5,182 bases of DNA from DATAYF01 sp036272735. Lineage in GTDB: Bacteria; Chloroflexota; Ktedonobacteria; Ktedonobacterales; Ktedonobacteraceae. Below the pieces are notes generated by a model, which was given only the letters and a program-made list of their open reading frames with translations, had not been told where the DNA came from and searched no databases. This document shows, in pieces, positions 1-5,182 of this stretch (the first letter of the stretch is position 1; each line of letters opens with the position of its first letter). Where the stretch lies: positions 1 to 5,182 of the forward strand of contig DATAYF010000173.1 of the NCBI GenBank assembly GCA_036272735.1, in the 5' to 3' direction. The position numbers and the translations under genes were made by a program.

Positions 1-939
1 TAAACGTTCCAACATGCGCGATACGCCGCCTTCTTGCACCCAGGGCGGAAATAATTGGGTAATGGTGGTAGAGCCAGCAGTATAAGGGTAGACATCGACG
101 GTGATATCCAGGCCACGGCTACGAGCATCGACGATACGATCTAGCGCTCGCTGAATGGTTCCCCAGTTTTTACGCCCGATTACTTTGAGGTGGCTAATAT
201 GTACCGCAACCTCGGCCTGCTGTGCCATTGTGATCATTTCATCGAGTGAATTGAGCAGGGTATCGCCTTCTCCACGCATATGCACCGCAACAACGCCATC
301 ATACTGACCGACAACGTGAGCCAGGCTGGTGATCTCAGTGGTTGGTGTATACAGGCCCGGTATATACATCAGGCCCAGCGATAGACCTACTGCACCGGCC
401 TGCATGGCCTCTGCAATCAGCGCTTGTTGCGTTGAAATTTCTTGTGCGGTCGCCGCGCGTTGCTCAAAGCCCATCACGGCGACACGTAGCGCGGTATGCC
501 CCATGAGGGCGCACACATTTTGCCCCAGCGGTCTTGTCCGCAGCGTATCAAGAAATGCGCCCATCGTTGGCCAGTCCCAGGCTTGCTCATCTCGTCCCAG
601 TACCGAGGCCGAGTAGGTTTTTATGGCATCGGCATGGGCTGGTATCGTAGGCGCTATGCTAAAACCACAATTGCCAATGACGAGTGTGGTAATGCCTTGT
701 TGCACCTTTGCAGGCACAATTGCGCTTCGTAGCACGACCAGGTCATCGTGTGTATGTGCATCCACAAAGCCTGGTGCTATGACCATGCCATCAGCGTCCA
801 TAACGTGGTGCGCGTCTTCGCCCAGGTGGTCGGCGCTGATGGCGGTGATACGCTGCTGGTCTACTCCAATGTGACCAATGAATGCGGGTGATCCTGTACC
901 ATCGACAATACGAGCATTATGGATAAGTAGATCGTACAT
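1..939 (-). CDS. N-acyl-D-amino-acid deacylase (D-aminoacylase) family amidohydrolase, C-terminus cut by window edge
   Basis: Likely a cytoplasmic zinc hydrolase that deacylates N-acyl-D-amino acids to a D-amino acid plus a carboxylate. The frame is open from ATG 939-937 to the window edge (313 codons); family members are usually about 480-550 residues, so roughly the last third is outside. The N-terminus (MYDLLIHNARIVDGTG) and the VIAPGFVDAHTHDD stretch are typical of the amidohydrolase superfamily. Visible metal-site candidates are the HxH pair at residues 62 and 64, Cys91 in a G-N-C-G motif, His219 (AVHMRGEGD) and His250 (ISHLKV). This matches the Cys/His/His zinc ligands known in Alcaligenes D-aminoacylase, including their spacing. 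MGHTALR (148-154) is another family hallmark. The catalytic Asp of the last barrel strand would lie beyond the edge. No signal peptide is visible. The gene follows another family member by 54 bases and is probably co-transcribed with it. Family call is strong; exact substrate is not determined. Confidence 0.93.
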   Translation of the reverse strand, partial: MYDLLIHNARIVDGTGSPAFIGHIGVDQQRITAISADHLGEDAHHVMDADGMVIAPGFVDAHTHDDLVVLRSAIVPAKVQQGITTLVIGNCGFSIAPTIPAHADAIKTYSASVLGRDEQAWDWPTMGAFLDTLRTRPLGQNVCALMGHTALRVAVMGFEQRAATAQEISTQQALIAEAMQAGAVGLSLGLMYIPGLYTPTTEITSLAHVVGQYDGVVAVHMRGEGDTLLNSLDEMITMAQQAEVAVHISHLKVIGRKNWGTIQRALDRIVDARSRGLDITVDVYPYTAGSTTITQLFPPWVQEGGVSRMLERL

Positions 940-947
940 AATAGAAT

Positions 948-952
948 TCCTT
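948..952 (-). promoter_or_regulatory. Ribosome binding site of the left-edge deacylase gene
   Basis: AAGGA on the minus strand, 8 bases before ATG 939-937. It fixes this ATG as the start, which also gives the expected family N-terminus. It lies in the 54-base gap between the two deacylase genes. I see no hairpin or obvious promoter in that gap, which supports read-through from the upstream gene. Confidence 0.7.
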
Positions 953-993
953 GAACTGAGACTCACGGCGCAATCAGCAGTGTGCCCTCTTAA

Positions 994-2637
994 TTATGCG
1001 TGGTAGCCGGGACCATGTACGACATGACCGGGAGTTGCTCCGGTATGGCCACTATCCCGGACGACACGAACTCCGTTGACCCAGACGTCGCGTATGCCGG
1101 TGGAGAGCTGGTGCGCATCCTCAAAAGTGGCGTGATCAGCAATGGTCTGAGGGTCGAAAAGGACGATATCGGCGTAATAGCCTGGCCGCAGGAGACCACG
1201 ATCGTGTAGACCAAGTCGGGCGGCGACCGCGCCGCTCATTTTGCGAATGGCCTCTTCCAACGTCAGAAGCTTTTCCTCGCGCACATATTTTCCGAGCACA
1301 CGAGGATACGTGCCGTAGGCTCGTGGATGCGTAGGGCCGTGCGCTCTGGCCCAGGCTGGATCGACTCCACCCGCATCAGTTGAAACTTTGATCCAGGGTT
1401 GGCGCAGGCCGAGGGCAATGTTGGCCTCGTCCATGCTAAAGTAAATCGTAAAGATACGTTGTTGTTCGGAGATAAGCAGATCGATGACGGCGTCGATCCA
1501 ATGCTGATTTCGTATGGCTGCAATCTCTGAGAGCCGTTTGCCTACAAATGGCTGATTTTTAGGCCGCTCAAAGCCGATTGGCATCACTCCTTCTGGGCCA
1601 ACGCTATGCGCCATAGCCTCCCAATCCCCCTCTGGGTCGAGCACCTCAGCCCGGACCTTCTCGCGGATTGCCGGCTCGGCAAGGCGCTCGTAGAGAGATC
1701 CGCCCTCAGCAAGCCAGGGCGGCAGGACAGAAGTCAGGCCAGTCCCCGATCCAACATACGGATAGATATCGGCGGTAACGTCTCTGCCTATGTTGCGGGC
1801 CGCTTGAATATGTTCAAGCGCCTGCTTCATGAGCGGCCAGTTGTCCTTGCCGCTGGCCTTGAGATGATAGATCTCAACAGGAAGCTCAGCCTGCCGTCCA
1901 ATCTCAATTGCCTCATCGATTGCTTCGAGCAATTGTGTTCCTTCCGAACGGATATGCGTGATATAGAGGCCGCCGTAGCGCGCAGCTACCCGTGCTACTT
2001 CGATCAGTTCTTCAGTTGTGGTATACGTATCTGGTGGGTAGATAAGGGCGTAGGAGACTCCAAAGGCTCCATCCTCCATCGCTTCTGCGACGACGCGGCG
2101 CATGGTCTCTAGCTCGCTTGCGGTGGGTTCACCTATACGTAAGCCCATCGCGTATTCACGCAGTGTCCCACCACCCAGAAAGGAACCGACGTTGGGTGAG
2201 ACGCCACGCTTAACCATCGCGTCAAGCCAGTGTCTAAACCGTGTCCAGCCCTTTGCTTGCTCGATCCAGGCAGCGACCATCTCTTGCTCCTGCCGTGAGA
2301 TATCGGCGAAGCTATCCGTGATATGTCCGCCCACAGGGGCTGGCGTCCACCCTTCGCCCATTATCTCTGTTGTGACTCCTTGCGTGATTTTGGAAAGATC
2401 GCGCGGGTCATAGAGGAGTGGAATGTGGGAGTGACTGAGGATATCAATAAAGCCGGGGCAACCAACCATCCCGTTGGCATCAACAATCTGCATGGCCGTC
2501 CTGGACGCAAGTTGGCCTGGAGACGTGATCGTCTGGACTCTGTCACCTTGGATAGCAATATCGCCGTAGAACCAGGGATTGCCAGTGCCGTCCACGATCT
2601 TTGCGCCACGGATCAAGGTATCGATGGTGTCTGTCAT
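994..2637 (-). CDS. N-acyl-D-amino-acid deacylase family amidohydrolase, Glu-type metal site (complete, 547 aa)
   Basis: A full-length member of the D-aminoacylase group of the amidohydrolase superfamily, predicted to be a cytoplasmic metal-dependent hydrolase of N-acyl-D-amino acids or similar amides. The N-terminal beta-sandwich strand (LIRGAKIVDGTG, residues 8-19) leads into the TIM barrel. Candidate metal and catalytic residues are HSH (69-71), Glu95 in G-E-G (94-96), His228 (ITHIRSEG), His258 (IYHLK) and Asp421 (STDAGG). H-P-R-A-Y-G-T-Y-P-R (437-446) and GLLRPGYYADIVLFDP (481-496) are typical of the family's C-terminal region, where the chain returns to the sandwich domain. The length of 547 is normal. 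Unlike the downstream paralogue, it has Glu where the zinc-binding Cys is expected, with a one-residue gap. A Glu-type subgroup is familiar in this family, so this is a clade feature rather than decay. The ATG has a good Shine-Dalgarno site. It is probably first in a two-gene operon. Substrate is unassigned. Confidence 0.95.
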   Translation of the reverse strand: MTDTIDTLIRGAKIVDGTGNPWFYGDIAIQGDRVQTITSPGQLASRTAMQIVDANGMVGCPGFIDILSHSHIPLLYDPRDLSKITQGVTTEIMGEGWTPAPVGGHITDSFADISRQEQEMVAAWIEQAKGWTRFRHWLDAMVKRGVSPNVGSFLGGGTLREYAMGLRIGEPTASELETMRRVVAEAMEDGAFGVSYALIYPPDTYTTTEELIEVARVAARYGGLYITHIRSEGTQLLEAIDEAIEIGRQAELPVEIYHLKASGKDNWPLMKQALEHIQAARNIGRDVTADIYPYVGSGTGLTSVLPPWLAEGGSLYERLAEPAIREKVRAEVLDPEGDWEAMAHSVGPEGVMPIGFERPKNQPFVGKRLSEIAAIRNQHWIDAVIDLLISEQQRIFTIYFSMDEANIALGLRQPWIKVSTDAGGVDPAWARAHGPTHPRAYGTYPRVLGKYVREEKLLTLEEAIRKMSGAVAARLGLHDRGLLRPGYYADIVLFDPQTIADHATFEDAHQLSTGIRDVWVNGVRVVRDSGHTGATPGHVVHGPGYHA

Positions 2638-2644
2638 CGCTCGT

Positions 2645-2650
2645 TCACCT
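2645..2650 (-). promoter_or_regulatory. Ribosome binding site of the complete deacylase gene
   Basis: AGGTGA on the minus strand, 7 bases before ATG 2637-2635. It is a strong match to the anti-Shine-Dalgarno sequence at good spacing and supports this start, which also places the LIRGAKIVDGTG motif at the expected distance from the N-terminus. Confidence 0.8.
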
Positions 2651-2664
2651 CTCGCTTTCTGATA

Positions 2665-2693
2665 TATGTATCATCTTTCGTGCACTTTTGCAA
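2665..2693 (-). promoter_or_regulatory. Candidate sigma-70-type promoter for the deacylase operon
   Basis: On the minus strand, TTGCAA (2693-2688) is followed after 17 bases by TACATA (2670-2665), roughly matching -35 TTGACA and -10 TATAAT at ideal spacing. Transcription would begin near 2658, giving a leader of about 20 bases that contains the AGGTGA ribosome binding site. Both boxes are imperfect (two mismatches in each), and the region is AT-rich enough for chance matches. I see no operator-like repeat beside it. Confidence 0.35.
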
Positions 2694-2706
2694 CCTGTCT
2701 GTTTGC

Positions 2707-2886
2707 TTATAGTTGTGGATCAACCGGTTCGCTTTCTAGTGCCAAAACACCAAAGACACACTCATGCACCTTGCGCAATGGCTCGGCGTGGGCAAAACGT
2801 TCCAGCGCCTCGACGCCAAGTGCGAACTCGCGTAATGCCAACGAGCGTTTTGCACCCAGGCCGCGTGAACGCAAGCATTTCAGGTT
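2707..2886 (-). pseudogene. Unrecognised coding-like fragment (about 59 codons)
   Basis: A minus-strand frame open between TAG 2889-2887 and TAA 2709-2707. Its translation looks protein-like rather than random: an Arg/Leu-rich start (LRSRGLGAKRSLALREFALG), then an amphipathic stretch (VEALERFAHAEPLRKVHE) and VFGVLALESEPVD before the stop. There is no ATG or GTG in frame between the stops and no good ribosome binding site; CTG 2883 and TTG 2874 are the only weak starts. The frame continues with plausible residues upstream of the TAG (QEQWPNEP), so a broken longer gene is possible. I do not recognise the family. It is richer in G+C than the AT-rich DNA to its right. It could equally be a chance frame. 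Confidence 0.3.
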
Positions 2887-2946
2887 CTAAGGTTCATTGG
2901 GCCACTGCTCCTGTTTTTTGCTATGACAGAAACAGTATCCATCAGA

Positions 2947-2971
2947 CTATCCTCTGCAACTCAGAGGATAG
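2947..2971. repeat. Perfect 10-bp inverted repeat with 5-base loop (hairpin)
   Basis: CTATCCTCTG (2947-2956), loop CAACT, then CAGAGGATAG (2962-2971), with no mismatch. There is no run of T after the stem on either strand, so it is not a standard Rho-independent terminator. It lies in AT-rich non-coding DNA between the coding-like scrap and the helicase remnant. It could be an RNA hairpin, a protein-binding palindrome or the relic of a mobile element end. Confidence 0.75.
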
Positions 2972-3011
2972 CTGAGCTTATTTAGTCTAAACGAGAACCT
3001 ATCACTTTATG

Positions 3012-3058
3012 AAAAATATTTTTATTGTACTCTGATAACCTGAATATTTGAGTACAAT
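3012..3058 (-). repeat. 9-bp inverted repeat beside an AT palindrome, possible weak terminator of the minus-strand remnant
   Basis: ATTGTACTC (3024-3032) and GAGTACAAT (3050-3058) are perfect complements separated by 17 bases. On the minus strand the stem is followed directly by the 12-base palindrome AAAAATATTTTT (3023-3012). This begins 20 bases past the restored stop of the helicase remnant (3080-3078), a sensible place for a transcription terminator. The long loop and the A-run before the T-run make it a weak one. An operator or mobile-element end is the alternative. Confidence 0.45.
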
Positions 3059-3077
3059 GGGCTAACCTCCCAATAAC

Positions 3078-3784
3078 CTAATGCTTGCCATTTCGAGCCT
3101 CATAATAGCTAATCTGCTCATTTGCACTTTTGAGTGCATCCAACACCTCATAATGCCGCAACTCTTGCCATAGCTGAGGCACAATCTGCAAAATATCTTC
3201 TTCGGAGTGTAATGTATAAAATTTTTGATGAGGAACCGCTCAAGAGGATTGGTAATAATGAGCCTTTTGATAGCCTGATCACTTGCTTTTGTTGGGTGTG
3301 CCATAAGAGATTGATCTCGTTCCAATGGTTGGTTATTATTCGCTCGTTGCATATAATAGTCCCTGAATTCGCGAACTAGATCGTCGATCTGAACCTTTCC
3401 CTCACGGTCAACAAGCTTGAAAAATGCTTTCAGCATCACTGGTTTGTACGATCTCGATAAGTTACGGCTTTTCACAAAATCAAGAAATTCTTGCTTCCAC
3501 TCCTCACTTGATGAAGGAATGTCCTCTAGCGCATACTGTCTTCTAATAGTCTCGATGCGATCACGCCTAAAGTAGTAGCTTGTATGTCCACCAAGTGTTT
3601 GAGATGCATCTGGTTGACCACAGCACTCGCCTCATTTGAACGCTTCATGGCGAAAAAGCCGAGCGATGTGGCCATAGGCACCAAGCGTGGGAAAGGGTGG
3701 ATCACGATCTTGGTAAATAACATGAATGGCTATTCTATCGAACAAAAGTCCTCTATCGCCTATTTTTGCAAGGATCTTAGAAGT
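3078..3784 (-). pseudogene. Decayed C-terminal remnant of a large helicase-like (DEAD/DEAH-type) protein
   Basis: One minus-strand frame runs from the junction near 3784 with a stop (TGA 3634-3632) after about 48 codons. It then continues 143 codons to about 3203. Shifting by one base near 3191-3205 restores a convincing ending: EEDILQIVPQLWQEL, then ALKSANEQISYYEARNG, then TAG 3080-3078. The shift fits loss of one G, an ancestral CCG-GAA having become CCGAA. Restored motifs include SYKPVMLKAFFKLVDREG, DDLVREFRDYYMQR and TNPLERF. From memory, this SYKP / LV.EFRDYY..R / NP..RF / LW.EL order resembles the C-terminal region of large DEAD/DEAH helicase-like proteins, some in restriction or defence loci. 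No helicase motor motif lies in the window, so the family is tentative. The N-terminal bulk is missing, cut at the junction with the GC-rich hydrolase gene. The lesions argue for a pseudogene unless they are assembly errors. Confidence 0.6.
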
Positions 3785-3790
3785 ACCTCA
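3779..3790. other. Sharp base-composition junction
   Basis: G+C counted in adjacent 60-base blocks jumps from 23/60 (3721-3780) to 40/60 (3781-3840), and the two sides keep their character: 20/60 at 3181-3240, 45/60 at 4501-4560. The step coincides with the stop codon of the serine hydrolase (TGA 3790-3788) and the upstream end of the helicase remnant. No target-site duplication or terminal repeat is recognisable at the point itself. Confidence 0.6.
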
Positions 3791-5182
3791 TCCGACCACG
3801 CGGCCGGTGATCGTCGTGACCGTCGTGGGGCCCCAGGATGCGTTCGGCTCCACTTCCAGTTGCAGTTCGCCGCTCGTGTAGTGGAAGCGGAAGACCGGGC
3901 AGAACACGCCCTCGTAATAGCAGATCCTCACCTCGTAGGTGTCTTCCGCCGTCCAGGCGCCGCACGCGGCGACGGGTTCGTCGCCATGCCCGCGCGCGTC
4001 GGTGGTCCCCTTCAGCCACGTGGCGTAGCCGACCTGCATCGGGTGCTCGCCGCGTTCGTCGCGCATAATGAGCGTGCCGCCCTCGTCGCCGAACTTAATC
4101 GCGACGCTCTCAAGCTTCAGATCATTCCTCTCCAGCTTGTACGTTTTCCCCCACCATTGCTCCGCCCTGGGCGACAAGGGCTGCCCCTTCGGCAACGGCA
4201 GCGACAGGACCGCCAGCTTGTCGTACAACTCGCCGTAGGCTTGCGGGTCGGCGGGCAACGCTTCCGGCTGCATGGCGGGCAGCAGATGCTCCCAGACCTT
4301 GTCCAGTACAGCCTGCATGTCCCGCACGCCACCGATGATGGCCAGCACCGCGTCCTGCTCAGGCAGGACGATGCAGTATTGGCCGAAGGCGCCGTCGCCG
4401 CGGTAGCCATCGTGCCGGCAGCGCCAGAACTGGTAGCCGTACCCGACCATCCAATCGGGGTTGATCTGGGTGTTGCTGTTGTCGGAGTGGGCGCTCATGG
4501 CCTCGGCGATCCACGCCTCCGGCAGGAGGCGCCAGCCGTGCCAGCGGCCCTTCTGCAGGTACATCTGGCCGAAGCGGGCGATGTCCTCCGTCTTGATGTG
4601 CAGGCCGGACCCGCCGATGTTGACGCCGCGCGGGTCGGTCTCCCAGGTGGGGTTCTCGATGCCCAGCGGGTCGAACAGGCGCGGGCGCAGGTAGTCCAGC
4701 AGGGGCTCACCCGTCAGTCTGGTGATGATGGCCGAGAGCATGTATGTGGCCGCGGTGTTGTAGACGAACCACGTGCCAGGCTGGTACTCGACGGGCAGCG
4801 ACAGGAAAGCGCGGGGCCAGTTGTCGTCTTCTCCTCGGAACACGTGCCCGGTCGTGTCCTCCTTGTGGCCGGTGTTCATGGACAGCAGGTGCCGCACGCG
4901 CATCGCCTTCAGGTTCTCGCTGGGGTTTGCCGGGGCGTCGTCGGGGAAGAACTTCAGAACGGGATCGTCCACCGTGAGCAGGCCCTCGGCCACCGCCAGG
5001 CCGATGCCGGTTGAGGTGAAGCTCTTGCTCAGCGAGTAGAGCGAGTGCGGGGATTGGGGCCCGTAGGGCGTCCACCACCCCTCGGCCGCCACGTTCCCGT
5101 GGCGCAGAAGCATGAAGCCCTGCACCGCGTCCAACGGGTGGGTGTGCTGCTCGACCGCCCGGATGAAGTCCAGGACCGCCGA
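3788..5182 (-). CDS. Serine hydrolase of the beta-lactamase / CubicO (class C-like) family, N-terminus cut by window edge
   Basis: 464 residues are visible, ending at TGA 3790-3788. The frame is open to the right edge (SAVLDFIRAVEQ), so the true start lies outside. The beta-lactamase fold is shown by S-L-S-K (visible residues 50-53, nucleophile Ser50 and Lys53) inside SLYSLSKSFTSTGIG, the Y-N-T motif (141-143, Tyr141) in WFVYNTAATYML, and typical VRHLLSMNTGH and LFDPLGIENPTW segments. The third motif, normally K/H-T-G, seems replaced by GDGAFGQY (262-269), as in many CubicO-type esterases and peptidases. After about residue 305 comes a beta-rich extension of roughly 150 residues, as in several multi-domain members. 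Probable roles are esterase, D-peptidase or amidase; beta-lactam resistance is not implied. The location of the protein cannot be told without the N-terminus. It is much richer in G+C than everything to its left, and the helicase remnant begins immediately downstream, suggesting different ancestry. Confidence 0.93.
   Translation of the reverse strand, partial: SAVLDFIRAVEQHTHPLDAVQGFMLLRHGNVAAEGWWTPYGPQSPHSLYSLSKSFTSTGIGLAVAEGLLTVDDPVLKFFPDDAPANPSENLKAMRVRHLLSMNTGHKEDTTGHVFRGEDDNWPRAFLSLPVEYQPGTWFVYNTAATYMLSAIITRLTGEPLLDYLRPRLFDPLGIENPTWETDPRGVNIGGSGLHIKTEDIARFGQMYLQKGRWHGWRLLPEAWIAEAMSAHSDNSNTQINPDWMVGYGYQFWRCRHDGYRGDGAFGQYCIVLPEQDAVLAIIGGVRDMQAVLDKVWEHLLPAMQPEALPADPQAYGELYDKLAVLSLPLPKGQPLSPRAEQWWGKTYKLERNDLKLESVAIKFGDEGGTLIMRDERGEHPMQVGYATWLKGTTDARGHGDEPVAACGAWTAEDTYEVRICYYEGVFCPVFRFHYTSGELQLEVEPNASWGPTTVTTITGRVVG

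Larger units (their letters stand above)
2638..3077. other. Gene-poor spacer between the deacylase operon and the helicase remnant
   Basis: About 440 bases with no confident gene. Going rightwards it holds the leader and candidate promoter of the deacylase operon (to 2693), a coding-like scrap on the minus strand (2707-2886), then strongly AT-rich DNA with a 10-bp hairpin (2947-2971), a 12-base AT palindrome (3012-3023) and a 9-bp inverted repeat (3024-3058). Open frames on the plus strand here lack family motifs and plausible starts. I recognise no RNA gene, riboswitch or complete insertion sequence. Confidence 0.6.

Noticed and set aside
1801..1820. 8-bp hairpin CGCTTGAA-TATG-TTCAAGCG
   Set aside because: It is inside conserved deacylase coding sequence (ALEHIQAA) and is explained by codon choice; no sign of function.
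1606..2112. Plus-strand open frame of 168 codons inside the complete deacylase gene
   Set aside because: It is a shadow of the well-supported minus-strand gene, with no family motif or ribosome binding site.
2882..3000. AGGTTCT (2882-2888) and AGAACCT (2994-3000) as terminal repeats of a tiny element
   Set aside because: Only 7 bases match, pairing does not extend on either side, and no flanking direct repeat is visible.
3062..3475. A separate 137-residue gene starting at ATG 3475
   Set aside because: The codons before this ATG are equally convincing in the same frame (SEEWKQEFLDFV), and the last 45 or so residues of this frame are out of register, so it is only a piece of the remnant.
3632..3634. 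TGA read as selenocysteine or a programmed -1 shift near 3191-3205
   Set aside because: There is no slippery heptamer at the shift, no obvious selenocysteine stem-loop after the TGA, and the gene is already truncated. Decay or sequence error is simpler.
4351..4370. 8-bp hairpin CGTCCTGC-TCAG-GCAGGACG
   Set aside because: It lies within the serine hydrolase coding region (VLPEQDAV); GC-rich coding sequence yields such stems by chance.
3584..5014. Very long plus-strand open frame (476 codons) crossing the composition junction
   Set aside because: It is antisense to the serine hydrolase, which has clear catalytic motifs. High G+C often opens the opposite strand. Its product is rich in Ala/Val/Arg/Gly with no motif, and its first part runs across the unrelated helicase remnant.
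5132..5134. TTG codon as start of the serine hydrolase
   Set aside because: The frame stays open and protein-like upstream to the window edge (SAVLDFIRAVEQ), so the codon is an internal Leu and the gene is simply partial.

Overview
The window holds three convincing protein-coding genes, all on the minus strand, plus a block of decayed, AT-rich sequence. From right to left, in the direction of transcription, these are: a GC-rich serine hydrolase of the beta-lactamase fold that runs off the right edge (3788-5182); a broken C-terminal piece of what looks like a large helicase-type protein (about 3078-3784); a gene-poor spacer with two hairpin-forming inverted repeats and one coding-like scrap (2638-3077); a complete amidohydrolase of the N-acyl-D-amino-acid deacylase family (994-2637); and a second, divergent member of that family running off the left edge (1-939).

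The two deacylase-family genes sit in tandem, 54 bases apart, each with its own Shine-Dalgarno sequence, and very probably form one transcription unit driven from just upstream of 2637. Such enzymes remove the acyl group from N-acyl-D-amino acids (or related N-substituted amides), releasing a D-amino acid. The pair is not a recent duplication. The downstream protein has the classical metal-site Cys (N-C-G motif), whereas the upstream one has Glu in the equivalent place (G-E-G motif), so the two probably act on different substrates or use different metal centres.

Base composition is a mosaic. Sixty-base samples counted by eye give 57% G+C inside the complete deacylase gene (1801-1860), 25-38% in the spacer and helicase remnant (3001-3060, 3181-3240, 3721-3780), then 67-75% in the serine hydrolase (3781-3840, 4501-4560). 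The last step falls within about 10 bases of the serine hydrolase stop codon, where the remnant is also cut off. This looks like a recombination or insertion junction, or a chimeric assembly join.

The organism cannot be named from this sequence. The deacylase pair, the CubicO-type serine hydrolase, the intermediate G+C of the left half and the decayed fragments would suit a large-genome soil bacterium such as a member of the Chloroflexota (Ktedonobacteria-like), but this is inference. I found no tRNA, rRNA, CRISPR array or intact transposase, and no clear undescribed system. The best leads are the metal-ligand swap in the tandem deacylases and the decayed helicase piece at a sharp composition junction.
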